64,000 nucleotides of DNA from Sediminicola sp963974715 (GCA_963974715.1 CAXBDK010000004.1:248001-312000); one strand, 5' to 3'. Shown: positions 1 through 8,945, numbered from the stretch's first letter. Program-made: numbers and translations. The notes: a model not told the origin generated them from the letters alone.

Positions 1-86
1 CCATGGGCGGAACGCTAGGAGGGGAGGTTCCCGAAAATTTCACCGATTCCACTTATGAAATAGACTATATCAGAATATATCAGTAA
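1..86 (+). CDS. GH16 glycoside hydrolase, C-terminal end (partial)
   Basis: An open frame enters from the left edge and stops with TAA at 84-86. Its last residues read ...YEIDYIRIYQ-stop, preceded by GGTLGG. The ending (E/D)(V/I)DY(V/I)R(V/I)YQ is the usual C-terminal strand of GH16 laminarinases and related beta-glucanases of Bacteroidota. Only about 27 residues are visible, so the substrate cannot be read. The call rests on this one tail motif. Sulfatase and oxidoreductase genes a few kb downstream are compatible with a glycan-degradation neighbourhood, but they are separated from it by an oppositely oriented operon. Confidence 0.6.
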   Translation, partial: MGGTLGGEVPENFTDSTYEIDYIRIYQ

Positions 87-109
87 CTGTTTTTTTGGAT
101 ACTGGTATT

Positions 110-165
110 AATGCGCCTTCACCGAAAATACGTTTATAAATAGCCATTTTCGGCGAAGGTGCATT
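110..165. terminator. 20-bp imperfect hairpin downstream of the GH16 gene
   Basis: Arms 110-129 and 146-165 are reverse complements except for one G-U-type and one A-C pair, around a 16-nt loop. It lies 24 bp after the GH16 stop. There is no clear T-run on the plus strand, so it could be a terminator, an mRNA-stabilising 3' hairpin or a small palindromic repeat. Confidence 0.4.
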
Positions 166-410
166 CTCTATTTGCCTCTGTTCGATCGAAGTGCTTTTAT
201 TCCATGAAAACCTTGTATTACGGTTACGGCAAAAGCTGTTTAAAGTACGGTGGCGCACAACAATCGCCAATTTCTTGGGAAACTCTGTTTATTGATATGG
301 GTGCAACAACATCTATCCCTAAACGGTTTATTGAATACCCGATGATTTTTGACAAATGCGTATTTTGGGCATTGAGCTTATCCTAGTCCTCCAGTGACCA
401 CGGTAGTTCG

Positions 411-438
411 AATCCCGTTATGCCGGGATAACGGGATT
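411..438. terminator. Perfect 11-bp hairpin
   Basis: Arms 411-421 (AATCCCGTTAT) and 428-438 pair perfectly around a six-base GCCGGG loop. It lies in the gene-free stretch 87-709 and is followed by TTTCTAT-like sequence on neither strand strongly. It may be a bidirectional terminator. The flanking GTTCGAATCCCG resembles a tRNA T-arm, but no tRNA folds here. The rest of 166-709 holds no gene I can support. Confidence 0.4.
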
Positions 439-709
439 TCTATCGAACACTTTTACTTAATTTATCCGCTATTGGAAAAAGTAAGAGGTAGGAAGGAGGG
501 GAATGTCGAAAAAGTATCGAATCTAAAAAATGCTTCAAGAACTATTCCCTAGAGCGAGGAATATTTTGGACCGGGTCGCTACGGCGGTCCAAGACCCGAC
601 ACTCAGCTCGAAACCGAAAATCAACAAAGTACCACAAGACTAGAATCCATTATACCTATTGTGCTGGAATCTGGAACATCTTTTGGTACCCCATTAAATT
701 CAGCTTTGA

Positions 710-1126
710 TCATCCGGTTACTCTTTTATCCTTGGCTACAAATTTCGCAAATGCTAACAATGCACCGGTCACCATGATATTTCTGAAAAAATTGACCATT
801 TCCAACTCCTTTTCCCGACTTAGATCTGCGGTCATGTTCCCAACTACCAATTCGTGTCCCATGGCCCGTGGCAAATGAACTAAAAAAGCCATCAGAATTA
901 CGTACAATGCCATCAAAGTATACGCAAGCTTGTCATATTTGCCAATAACGGCACTTATAATGAAAAGTAGGATGCAAACCAATGTAAAGTAATTCCAAAA
1001 AAATGGGAATGGAATATAGTCCGGTACAAACGAAGCACCAACTTCTGGTCTTCCAAGATGCAGTCCAACATACAATAAAAACGAAAGAGGAAAAATATAT
1101 TTTCCCAAGTTTAAAGCTTTGTCCAT
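710..1126 (-). CDS. DoxX-like small integral membrane protein
   Basis: A 138-residue protein with about four hydrophobic segments (roughly residues 8-25, 40-62, 68-88 and 112-130), a size and topology typical of DoxX/DoxX-like proteins. No cofactor-binding motif is evident and the substrate is unknown. It is the last gene of a minus-strand run Crp regulator - YCII protein - DoxX, starting only 11 bp after the YCII stop, which indicates an operon. DoxX-like genes often accompany redox- or stress-responsive regulators in Bacteroidota. Family assignment is by hydropathy and overall look, so function stays open. Confidence 0.6.
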   Translation of the reverse strand: MDKALNLGKYIFPLSFLLYVGLHLGRPEVGASFVPDYIPFPFFWNYFTLVCILLFIISAVIGKYDKLAYTLMALYVILMAFLVHLPRAMGHELVVGNMTADLSREKELEMVNFFRNIMVTGALLAFAKFVAKDKRVTG

Positions 1127-1137
1127 GGCAGTAATGA

Positions 1138-1491
1138 TCAGTTGGTTGGAAAAGGTATAAGGGGACGAATTTCTACCGAACTATTTTGATACTTAAGAAT
1201 TGGGCAGGTCTTGCTCCATTCTTGCACCTCTTTCATACCATCGGATCTGCAGATCAAGAATCCAGACACCAAAATGCTGTCGATTTCCTTGTGAGGTCCA
1301 ACCCACACACCATTTTTATTTACAACTGAAGCTTCATAGCGAACCGGTGCTGAATGCACCAATTTCCCTTGCATGGCTATATTGCCTATCCAAGATTGCC
1401 ATTTGGGCATATCCTCGGCCATATCCTGCGCTGTTGACAAGTAACCATTATAGTCACTTGGATTACGGAACAATAATAAATACTCTGTCAT
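1138..1491 (-). CDS. YCII-related domain protein
   Basis: A 117-residue protein that begins MTEYLLLFRNP and carries the pattern typical of the YCII/DGPF family: an N-terminal (F/Y)LLL(F/I)R strand, a central W-W-(A/G)-G-K-L segment (residues about 31-45) and a late GF(L/F)I...EVQEWSK.CP.L...S(V/I)E(I/V)RP ending. Members are small soluble dimers of ferredoxin-like fold; some have hydrolase or dehalogenase-like activity, most are unassigned. It lies between the Crp regulator (78 bp upstream) and the DoxX-like gene (11 bp downstream), so probably cotranscribed. A second family member is encoded at 54521-54874. Confidence 0.75.
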   Translation of the reverse strand: MTEYLLLFRNPSDYNGYLSTAQDMAEDMPKWQSWIGNIAMQGKLVHSAPVRYEASVVNKNGVWVGPHKEIDSILVSGFLICRSDGMKEVQEWSKTCPILKYQNSSVEIRPLIPFPTN

Positions 1492-1569
1492 GATCTTGAA
1501 ATTTAAATTGTTAATGATAATCCAAAATTGTGCAATTTAAATTCCATGAAAGATGACAAAAGTCTATGT

Positions 1570-2136
1570 TTACAACTTGGCCTTTAATCGGCTAAAAACA
1601 TCTTTGTTGATTCCTAAATAAGATGCAATGAGTTTGCTTGAAAGCCTTGTCATCAGCATTGGTCGGTATTCGAGGACCCATTTTATTCGTTCTAGGGCGG
1701 TCAATGAGACAAAAGCGTTGATTCGATAAACCGAGTTGGCATAAGATGCTTCAAGAATTTGCTTATATACTTTGTCAAACTGGGGAACTGTTTCCATCAT
1801 TGTCCTAAAAGATTGCCTGTCAATTGCGAAAAGCTCACAAGGTTCAACGGCCCTAATATTTTCTTGAGCAGGGTTGCCACTTCCAAAACTTAAAAGGTCC
1901 GAACACCAATTGTTTTCAATAACGATGTCCCTGGTCGTTTCATTGAAGTCTTTGTCGTAAACGTAGACCTGCAAACAACCTTTTGCAACAAAATATACAT
2001 ATTTGCAAATTTCGCCTTGCTGCAAAAGCTGTTCGTTTCGTTTGGCTTTGATATGCTGGAAATTATTAAGGACGGTATCCAGATTTTCTAGGTCTTTACC
2101 AAGTCGGCCCGTTATATGATCGCGTAAAATTTCCAT
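1570..2136 (-). CDS. Crp/Fnr-family transcriptional regulator
   Basis: A 188-residue protein of the Crp/Fnr superfamily. The N-terminal beta-roll is visible as LLQQGEICKYVYFVAKGCLQVY (residues about 37-60), followed by the long dimerisation helix and a C-terminal helix-turn-helix around ...SSKLIASYLGINKDVFSRLKAKL. The standard cAMP contact set is not obvious; Bacteroidota members of this short type usually sense unknown ligands. It heads the Crp-YCII-DoxX run and probably controls it. Two related regulators occur in the window at 7319 and 22692. The DNA-binding end stops soon after the recognition helix, which is usual for this subgroup. Confidence 0.85.
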   Translation of the reverse strand: MEILRDHITGRLGKDLENLDTVLNNFQHIKAKRNEQLLQQGEICKYVYFVAKGCLQVYVYDKDFNETTRDIVIENNWCSDLLSFGSGNPAQENIRAVEPCELFAIDRQSFRTMMETVPQFDKVYKQILEASYANSVYRINAFVSLTALERIKWVLEYRPMLMTRLSSKLIASYLGINKDVFSRLKAKL

Positions 2137-2370
2137 TATTTACTTTATCATTCGTTTCCGCAACGTCTTCTTTGGCATGGGTCCAATTTTTTGTCTGGCA
2201 TCGTTTGAAGGTAAGTAATTAATACAGAGGGTGCAAATTCCTCATTGGATCGGGCAGTGCCCTTTACCATTTTTTAGGAGAAAGTGTGTAATGACCGTCT
2301 ATCGCAGGTCGGGGGGGCGATGAACCGGTATCCAATATTTATTATCTGACGTTGTTAAAAAATAAGAAGA

Positions 2371-2500
2371 AACAAATAAGGCTCCCAATTTCTTGAAAGC
2401 CCCATTTTTACTGGTGTGGTTTAAACGATATATTTTTTGAGCAGGCCCGTGGAAGATTTGGAGCTTTTGCGCGACTTAACCGAATAGTGATATCCACTTA
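2371..2500 (+). repeat. Dispersed repeat R, copy A
   Basis: One of four diverged copies of a ~120-bp unit (others at 8404, 13932 and 44145). It starts with a hairpin, GGCTCCCAA-TTTC-TTGAAAGCC-like, that on the minus strand reads as a stem, GAAA loop and T-rich tail. It ends in a segment whose plus-strand frame reads (V)EDLELLRDLTE-stop (about 2451-2487). The remaining parts of 2137-2543 contain nothing I recognise. Confidence 0.6.
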
Positions 2501-2543
2501 TTCAAACGTTCCAAATAATACTTTTGCTGTCCGGACTTGAAAC

Positions 2544-4007
2544 TTATCCCAGCTTCCAACCTTCCCTATAATCCAGTTTCACATACCTATTGGCCTCCTC
2601 AAGGTTGGTGACGCGCATGTTCTTTGCATCCCACACCATTTCTATGTTCCTGCCGGGGTATTCGAAATAGGTTTTGCCTTCCTTGTTTTTCCTTTCGTTC
2701 CTTATGTCGTATCCGCGTATGGCCAAGTTGGCGATCAACAAGGTTTCGGTAAGCGGGCCCGCTATCTCGAACGGCGAACTTACCTCCTTATTCCCATGCC
2801 CGGCAATGGCGGCCTCCACCCATTGTGCATAATGGCCCTCGGCACCATTGGGGACCCTTTCAAATTCCTGTGCAACGTTCACTTCCCCCGTTTTGGAAGT
2901 GGGGAGCAATCTTGGGTTCTCGCCATAAGTGCCGCACATCATCTTTCCTTTTGTGCCTATCAACAGTACGCCGTTGCCACCATCGCCGAATACTTCATTG
3001 GGACCCAGTTCTTCGGGACGTGTGGGCTGTATCCCGCCGTCCATCCAGTGCATGACAACATCGGTGTCCGTCTTGGCCGTTTTGGGAAACGTCATGGTGA
3101 CGTGGCTCGAAGGGGGGCAGCTCTCCGGGAAGTAGCCGCGTTCAAATTCATCCACGTACACACTGCCCACGCTGCATTGTACGTCCTTGGGGTATTTTAG
3201 GTCCAGTATCCTGTAGGGAGCTTCCACCAAATGGCACCCCATATCCCCCAAAGCACCGGTACCGTAATCCCACCAGCCCCTCCAATTGAAGGGAACAAGA
3301 CCACCAACGTACTCCTTGTACGGGGCGGGCCCCAGCCACAGGTCCCAATCCAGTTCCTTGGGAACCTCGGATTTCTGCCGGGGCCATGGAACGCCCTGGG
3401 GCCAGACCGGACGGTTCGTCCAGCAGTAAACGGTATGGACCTTACCGATCAGTCCCGCATTGTACCATTCCCTCATCTTGCGCACCCCGTCACCGGAAGC
3501 CCCTTGGTTGCCCATTTGGGTGACCACCTTATATTTTCCCGCGGCATCCGTGAGTTTTCTGGCCTCGTAAATATCATGGGTAAGCGGCTTTTGCACATAT
3601 ACATGTTTCCCCATTTCCATGGCGGCCAGGGTAGCCGCAGCATGGGTATGGTCCGGGGTGGATACGGAAACGGCATCAAAGTTCTTCGATTCCCTCTCCA
3701 AAAGTTCCCTCCAATCCTTATAGTATTTTGCCTGGGGAAAACGGGCAATGGAGCCGGCCGCCCTACGGTCGTCCACATCGCACAGATAGGCGATCTCCGC
3801 TTTTCCCGAATTGGCAAAATTGGCGATATCGCTCTCTCCCTTGCCACCTACCCCTATTCCGGCGACCACCAGCTTATCGCTCGGGGCGGTAAACCCGGGC
3901 CCTCCCAGTACATGCCTGGGCACTATGGAGATGCCTGCGGAAATCAGGGTGGTGTTTTTAATGAAGTTCCTTCTAGAGTTTGGCCTGTAAAGCTGATTTT
4001 TGCTCAT
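2544..4007 (-). CDS. Gfo/Idh/MocA family oxidoreductase, Tat-exported
   Basis: A 487-residue NAD(P)-dependent oxidoreductase. Residues 11-30 form a twin-arginine signal (SRRNFIKN followed by a hydrophobic stretch), so the protein is probably periplasmic. The Rossmann motif GIGVGGKG is at about 50-57, and the usual EKP motif appears as QKP at 139-141. The C-terminal half has the W-G-P and GDMGCH features of the large Bacteroidota Gfo/Idh/MocA group. Tat-exported members are thought to carry a bound cofactor and oxidise or epimerise sugars, some acting on glycosides. It is divergent from a sulfatase and FGE pair across 273 bp, suggesting a role in processing a sulfated or modified sugar. The exact substrate is unknown. 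Confidence 0.85.
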   Translation of the reverse strand: MSKNQLYRPNSRRNFIKNTTLISAGISIVPRHVLGGPGFTAPSDKLVVAGIGVGGKGESDIANFANSGKAEIAYLCDVDDRRAAGSIARFPQAKYYKDWRELLERESKNFDAVSVSTPDHTHAAATLAAMEMGKHVYVQKPLTHDIYEARKLTDAAGKYKVVTQMGNQGASGDGVRKMREWYNAGLIGKVHTVYCWTNRPVWPQGVPWPRQKSEVPKELDWDLWLGPAPYKEYVGGLVPFNWRGWWDYGTGALGDMGCHLVEAPYRILDLKYPKDVQCSVGSVYVDEFERGYFPESCPPSSHVTMTFPKTAKTDTDVVMHWMDGGIQPTRPEELGPNEVFGDGGNGVLLIGTKGKMMCGTYGENPRLLPTSKTGEVNVAQEFERVPNGAEGHYAQWVEAAIAGHGNKEVSSPFEIAGPLTETLLIANLAIRGYDIRNERKNKEGKTYFEYPGRNIEMVWDAKNMRVTNLEEANRYVKLDYREGWKLG

Positions 4008-4280
4008 TGTTTTTTACAATTTATATCATACAATTCTTAAAAATATTAATTTATTACACGAATGGTACCTAAAAAACTGAAAATTTTAATAGGTTACTGT
4101 ATGTGCCTCTCCACTTTGAAAATTGAAAGTACGGTAAATCTGCGGAGATAGAGCCCACAAAGGTGTATCAATTGATCGATGATTTCTTGTAATTCCAATT
4201 GTTGGATCAGGCTTTTATAAATTCAAATAAGTATCTTTAATGGGAATATTTTCAAGAAACCGATCAAAGTACCGACCTTT

Positions 4281-5759
4281 ATGAAAAGATGTCTTTATTT
4301 ACTATGTTTTCTGGCCGTTTCCAGCTTATCGGCATTAGAGGGAAACAAAGAAAAGCCAAGAAAAAAAACACCGAGAAACGTAATCTTTATCTTGACGGAC
4401 GACCATAGGTACGACTATATGGGATTTACGGGAAAAGTGCCCTGGTTGGAGACGCCGAACATGGACCGACTTGCCAAAGAGGGCGCGTATTTGCCCAATA
4501 CCTTTGTGACCACCTCCCTCTGCTCCCCTAGCCGGGCATCCATACTGACCGGCCTTTTTTCCCATACGCACACCATCGTGGACAACCAGGCCCCAGATCC
4601 CGGCAACCTGACCTATTTTCCACAGTACCTGCAAAAGGCGGGGTATCAGACCAGTTTTTTTGGCAAATGGCATATGGGGAGCCATACGGACGAGCCCCGT
4701 CCAGGATTTGACCATTGGGAAAGTTTCTTTGGTCAGGGAGTATATTACGATCCACAGCTCAACATCAATGGCGAGCAGGTCCAGTACAAAGATTCCACCT
4801 ACATCACAGATCTATTGACGGAGCATGCGTTGGACTGGCTAAAGGGACGCGATAGGGAGAAACCCTTTTTCATGTACCTTTCCCACAAGGCCGTACATGC
4901 CGAATTTCAACCCGCCAAGCGCCACAAGGGCCTTTACAATGGAAAAAAAATCGACCTCCCCCCTACCTTCGACCAGACCAAGACAGGTGCCTGGAAAGAC
5001 CTGAAATGGCCGCAATGGGTGGCCGATCAAAGGGTAAGCTGGCACGGGGTGGATTATATGTACCACAGCAACGTTGTCATGGACGAACTGGTGCAGGCCT
5101 ATTGCGAGACCCTGCTAGGGGTGGACGATAGCGTAGGGGCCGTCATGGAGTATCTGGAATCCGAAGGGCTGGACGATTCCACGCTGATCATCTATATGGG
5201 GGACAACGGTTTTAGTTGGGGCGAGCACGGCCTGATCGACAAACGACATTTTTATGAAGAATCCGTAAAGGTTCCATTATTGGTCAGATGCCCCGATCTG
5301 TTCAAGGGCGGTATCGTACCCAACGCCATGGTCCAGAACATTGATATAGCCCCCACCATATTGGACCAGGCCGGTATTAAAAAGCCCGCGGAAATGCCGG
5401 GCGTATCCTTTGTCCCCATCCTGACAGGGGAAAGACCGGAAGGGAACCGGAAAGAAATATTCTATGAATATTATTGGGAAAACGATTTTCCGATGACCCC
5501 CACCATGTTCGGCATGCGTAACGAGAAGTACAAATATATCCGGTACCATGGGATTTGGGACCGCAACGAGTTTTATGACCTGGAAAAGGACCCCTTCGAG
5601 ATGCATAACCTGATAGGCGACCCCTCCAAACAGGATACCATAAAAAGTATGTTGCAATCGCTCTATACCTGGTTGGAAACGACCGGGGGAATGCAGATTC
5701 CATTAAAGTCTACCGATAGGCCACGATGGGGGGATTATCTGCACAAAGGGGAATATTGA
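4281..5759 (+). CDS. Type I (formylglycine) sulfatase, periplasmic
   Basis: A 492-residue arylsulfatase-type protein with a signal peptide (about residues 1-18). The metal-binding DD pair lies at 40-41 and the sulfatase signature C-S-P-S-R starts at Cys81, the residue converted to formylglycine. Further conserved parts are GKWHMG (about 128-133) and the late metal ligands in YMGDNGF. The C-terminal region follows the S1 family to W..Y at the end, so it is full length. It hydrolyses a sulfate ester, probably on a sulfated polysaccharide or oligosaccharide; the subfamily and substrate cannot be read by eye. The next gene encodes a formylglycine-generating enzyme, a functional pair. An intergenic region of 273 bp separates it from the divergent Gfo/Idh/MocA gene and must hold both promoters. 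Confidence 0.92.
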   Translation: MKRCLYLLCFLAVSSLSALEGNKEKPRKKTPRNVIFILTDDHRYDYMGFTGKVPWLETPNMDRLAKEGAYLPNTFVTTSLCSPSRASILTGLFSHTHTIVDNQAPDPGNLTYFPQYLQKAGYQTSFFGKWHMGSHTDEPRPGFDHWESFFGQGVYYDPQLNINGEQVQYKDSTYITDLLTEHALDWLKGRDREKPFFMYLSHKAVHAEFQPAKRHKGLYNGKKIDLPPTFDQTKTGAWKDLKWPQWVADQRVSWHGVDYMYHSNVVMDELVQAYCETLLGVDDSVGAVMEYLESEGLDDSTLIIYMGDNGFSWGEHGLIDKRHFYEESVKVPLLVRCPDLFKGGIVPNAMVQNIDIAPTILDQAGIKKPAEMPGVSFVPILTGERPEGNRKEIFYEYYWENDFPMTPTMFGMRNEKYKYIRYHGIWDRNEFYDLEKDPFEMHNLIGDPSKQDTIKSMLQSLYTWLETTGGMQIPLKSTDRPRWGDYLHKGEY

Positions 5760-5853
5760 AGTCCGCTGACTTGGGGCCGGTAAGGCATGGACTTCGGTTC
5801 ATTGCCAGATACGTAAAGAGTGAACATTTGCTAATTTTACCTTAAGGAATCAC

Positions 5854-6963
5854 ATGATCAAAATGGTTGATCTGTACGGAAACAAAACCTTTTCTTGTGC
5901 TGCACTGTCAGCAATACTGGTCGGCTGTGGTGGACCGAGCAAGAAGTCGGCCACCGTCAAAATCGAGAATGTCGAAACCACTACCGACAGCGTGCATAAA
6001 GATTTTCTATCGGAAGCTCCCAAAGGGATGGTATGGATACCAAAAGGGGAATTTGTCCAAGGTGCGGTACCGTCGGACAAAATGGCCATGTCGCACGAAA
6101 GGCCCGCCCACAAGGTCGCACTGGACGGCTTTTATATGGACCTACATGAAGTGACCAATGCCCAATATGCCGAGTTTGTGGAAGAAACGGGATATGTAAC
6201 AGTGGCCGAACGGGAAATAGATTGGGAGGAAATGAAAAAGCAGTTGCCGCCGGGCACCCCTAGGCCGGACGACTCCATATTGCGCCCGGGATCTCTGGTG
6301 TTCAAAAAGACGAGGTCCAGTGTCCCGAACCTCTTCGATTATTCCCAGTGGTGGGAATGGAAGATAGGGGCCAGTTGGAAACATCCCAATGGACCCGGAA
6401 GCGACATAGAGGGCAAAGAGGGCCATCCGGTGGTACATATCGCATTTGAGGATGCCCAAGCCTACTGTAAGTGGAAAGGTAGAAGGCTGCCAACGGAAGC
6501 GGAATGGGAATATGCCGCCCGGGCGGGGAAAACTGGGGCCCTGTTTTTCTGGGGCGACGATATGGACCAATTGAGCGGGCATGCCAATACCTGGGAAGGC
6601 GAATTTCCAGTGATAAATACGTTGATGGATGGACATGAAAGGCTTGCACCGGTGATGGAATATCCAAAAAATGGTTTCGGCCTGTACGATATGGCGGGAA
6701 ACGTTTGGGAATGGACCAATGACTGGTACAATACGGGATATTATGGGGAATTGGTATCCGCACAGGAAATGGCGCGCAATCCGACCGGGGCCGAAAAGCC
6801 ACATAACGCAAGTAATCCATTGGCGCGGGAAAAAGTGATCAAGGGAGGGTCCTTCCTGTGCAGTGCCTCCTATTGTGCCAGTTATAGGATATCGGCCAGG
6901 ATGGCCACAAGCCCTGACTCCGGGATGGAACATTTGGGGTTCAGGACAGTATGGGCGCCTTAG
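5854..6963 (+). CDS. Formylglycine-generating enzyme (SUMF1 family), lipoprotein
   Basis: A 369-residue FGE-sulfatase domain protein. The N-terminus has a lipobox (LVGC, Cys about 28), so it should be membrane anchored on the periplasmic side. The domain runs from MVWIPKGEF (about 50) through H.V.LDGFYMD..EVTN.QYAEFVE to the C-terminal GGSFLCSASYCASYRISAR. Both catalytic cysteines of true FGEs are present (Cys336 and Cys341), followed by PDS and HLGFR. Many SUMF1-like proteins lack these cysteines, so this one is probably an active copper-dependent oxidase that converts the sulfatase Cys to formylglycine. It lies 94 bp downstream of the sulfatase, same strand. If lipid anchored, it would modify sulfatase outside the cytoplasm, as for other exported FGEs. 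Confidence 0.88.
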   Translation: MIKMVDLYGNKTFSCAALSAILVGCGGPSKKSATVKIENVETTTDSVHKDFLSEAPKGMVWIPKGEFVQGAVPSDKMAMSHERPAHKVALDGFYMDLHEVTNAQYAEFVEETGYVTVAEREIDWEEMKKQLPPGTPRPDDSILRPGSLVFKKTRSSVPNLFDYSQWWEWKIGASWKHPNGPGSDIEGKEGHPVVHIAFEDAQAYCKWKGRRLPTEAEWEYAARAGKTGALFFWGDDMDQLSGHANTWEGEFPVINTLMDGHERLAPVMEYPKNGFGLYDMAGNVWEWTNDWYNTGYYGELVSAQEMARNPTGAEKPHNASNPLAREKVIKGGSFLCSASYCASYRISARMATSPDSGMEHLGFRTVWAP

Positions 6964-7058
6964 GCGGGCACCACCGATGTTTTTTAAAGTTTCATTTACC
7001 TGATGATTTAGTTCTCGGGAACATCTCAATACATATTTATATATCGCCCCCAACTTTT

Positions 7059-7310
7059 TTATGGGAATGGAAGGGAATGTGCCCGAAGGTGACCTAATGG
7101 CTTACCTTTTTTGGCCATTTTGCCGATTTTAAGCATCAATTCCCACCAAATAGGGAATAGGGTTGTGCAAATAGCAAGACCAATGGAGAGCAGACCTGCC
7201 AGCCTACAGGAACGGTCTGTTAACTTGCTGAAGAACCAGTGTTGTACAGTTGTGAAAGCGGAAGTTGGAAATAGGCCGACCCACATGACCAAAACAGGTG
7301 ATGTGCACAT
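7059..7310 (-). CDS. Possible small membrane protein or gene remnant
   Basis: An 83-codon open frame, minus strand, beginning 8 bp after the stop of the Crp gene. It has two hydrophobic segments (about residues 5-20 and 37-58) with Trp-rich edges, then a basic tail. I do not recognise the family. Position directly behind a regulator fits a small cotranscribed membrane protein, but the low-complexity basic end could equally mean a frameshifted remnant. Confidence 0.3.
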   Translation of the reverse strand: MCTSPVLVMWVGLFPTSAFTTVQHWFFSKLTDRSCRLAGLLSIGLAICTTLFPIWWELMLKIGKMAKKGKPLGHLRAHSLPFP

Positions 7311-7318
7311 CGGAAACT

Positions 7319-7942
7319 TTATTGGGAACTTTCCTTGCCCTTTAGTGTCTGGGCGTGGTGGTTCATGATCCGCGAAAGGGTTTCCGGCCGTACGGCAAGC
7401 AAAGAAGCCAAATATCTTTTGGGTATCCTATGGATGATCTTGGGATCGACGTTTTCCAGATATTGGTTCCAACGTTTCTGTGCATTGGGTATCCTGGCCA
7501 TAAAGGCGCGATTTTCGGCATACATATAGTATTCCTCCACCATATAGCGGTTTAGCTCCCTAATTTCAGGAAAGTGCCTGATGGCATATTGCAGGTCCTC
7601 ATATTCCAAATATTCACAATGGGTATCCTCTAGGGCCTGAATGTTCTCACGGGCCGGTTGGTTCCTAAAGAATCCCGTGATGGAAGTGAATATATCGTTG
7701 TCCGAGCTTATCCATGTAGTGATCTCGTGGCTATCCGTCGTAAAATAACCCCTCACCATGCCCTTCTTAATTAGGTACAACTTACTGCAGAGTTCCCCCT
7801 CTTTACAGATGATGTGATTTTTTGGAAAGGAAACACTTCGAATCTTGTCCACCAGAAAACTTTTGACCGCTGGTGGAAGGGGCATTATGGAATTGAAATA
7901 GATTACGATAAAAAGATTTTTATACGGGTCTTTTTCGGCCAT
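7319..7942 (-). CDS. Crp/Fnr-family transcriptional regulator
   Basis: A 207-residue Crp/Fnr-like regulator. The cNMP-binding-like beta-roll contains CKEGELCSKLYLIKKGMVRGYF (about residues 45-66) and ENIQALEDTHCEYLE (about 100-114). The C-terminal recognition part reads IPKRYLASLLAVRPETLSRIMNHH, the standard helix-turn-helix of this subgroup. It is a single gene or paired with the doubtful small frame at 7059. It resembles regulators that control adjacent redox or permease genes in Bacteroidota; its target is not evident here. The nearest divergent sequence at 8.1-8.4 kb is only a recombinase remnant. Confidence 0.85.
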   Translation of the reverse strand: MAEKDPYKNLFIVIYFNSIMPLPPAVKSFLVDKIRSVSFPKNHIICKEGELCSKLYLIKKGMVRGYFTTDSHEITTWISSDNDIFTSITGFFRNQPARENIQALEDTHCEYLEYEDLQYAIRHFPEIRELNRYMVEEYYMYAENRAFMARIPNAQKRWNQYLENVDPKIIHRIPKRYLASLLAVRPETLSRIMNHHAQTLKGKESSQ

Positions 7943-8099
7943 CTCAAAATAGGGATATAGTGAATACCAAATTTATAAAATATCAACTTGTCAAGGGCCG
8001 ACAGTGGCAATAGCATTAATATTTTATCTGTTTTGATTCATTTTTCAGAGGGTCCCATTCAATCCAATTATAACTTGGCAGCTTGTTTAAAAGCTTTTG

Positions 8100-8410
8100 G
8101 CCGCTGACACCGGATATGGATGAACCGGCCACGACCGTAAACGGACAACATGAAGGGATCATAAGTGAAGACCTGTTCCATACCGTCCAAAATGTTATTG
8201 ATGGACGAAATACGGACTATCAGGTCCCAAATGGAAGTTTACGGTAAGCTTGCCCTGAGAGATTTTTTGACCTGTCCTGAATTTGGTAAAATATTTACGG
8301 GAGTCGACCAAAAAGTTGCAATCACTATTATTACTATTATCGCAATATTTCAATGTGGGTTCGGACATCGTGTAGAAGAGGTTTATAAAGCCATCGTGAG
8401 CGAAATAATA
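8100..8410 (+). pseudogene. Large serine recombinase remnant (frameshifted)
   Basis: Three frames carry consecutive pieces of the recombinase / zinc-ribbon region of large serine recombinases. First, about 8138-8232: VNGQHEGIISEDLFHTVQNV, ending in a stop. Second, from about 8235: KLALRDFLTCPEFGKIFTG, matching the LPLRGFLTCP.CG..LTG zinc ribbon, with the second Cys replaced by Phe. Third, from about 8312: NHYYYYYR, then in yet another frame QCGFGHRVEEVYKA. N-terminal catalytic domain and the C-terminus are missing. At least three frameshifts make it non-functional. It runs straight into repeat R copy B. The match is by family memory, not by a search. Confidence 0.7.
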
Positions 8411-8522
8411 AAAGGTCCCCAATTTCTTGGAAGCCTTTCTTTATCGATGTGTGCTCACAGTATCTATTTCCAACCGGTTCATCGAAGGTTTGGGGCTTTT
8501 GCGCAATCTCTCGGAATAAAAA
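8404..8522 (+). repeat. Dispersed repeat R, copy B
   Basis: Second copy of the ~120-bp repeat, beginning with the GGTCCCCAATTTCTTGGAAGCC hairpin block and ending in a frame reading IEGLGLLRNLSE-stop. It directly follows the serine-recombinase remnant, suggesting that repeat R may derive from the 3' end or attachment region of such an element. The following 8523-8945 holds no gene I can support. Confidence 0.6.
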
Positions 8523-8945
8523 AAATTTAAGCAGGTCGTGTTTAAAATAAGATGGCGTTCCCTACCGATGAAGCACTCCAAAAAAAACCATCTATCTTGT
8601 ATTGGTGCAAATCACTAAAAAGTGGACGATCACATATTCCCAAAGCAATAGAAAAATCAGCCCTTAATTAAGCATCTGAAAAGTAAAGGAGACAGTGGAA
8701 CTGTTGTCGCTCGCAAAACCTGACCTTAAGATATTCTTTCGATCTTTCAGAACCATATAAAATTGATTTATAAAAGTTCATGTTATCGAACTACAAATTC
8801 AACTTGCCGATTGCAAATTCTGCAAAACTGACAGGTAGAAGCCTTGCAGGTTTTAAACGTGACATCTAAAAAAATATTTGGCTTACCGCCAATGGCGCGG
8901 TTTAATCCTATAATGTTAGTCACAATTCTATCCAACAACTAAAAA

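Noticed and set aside
70..386. Open frames of 60-75 codons on both strands near the left edge
   Set aside because: Low-complexity composition, no recognisable motif and mutual overlap; treated as chance frames.
381..440. tRNA-like T-arm (GTTCGAATCCCG) near a hairpin
   Set aside because: No D-arm, anticodon arm or acceptor pairing could be built; the sequence is better explained as an 11-bp hairpin.
3231..4040. Long plus-strand frame of 269 codons
   Set aside because: It is antisense to the Gfo/Idh/MocA gene, whose motifs and signal peptide are clear.
6142..7053. Long minus-strand frame of 303 codons
   Set aside because: Antisense shadow of the formylglycine-generating enzyme; no domain and skewed composition.
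8165..8530. A 121-codon ORF as a separate gene
   Set aside because: Its sequence is a frame-mixed part of the serine recombinase relic plus repeat R, with no proper start.
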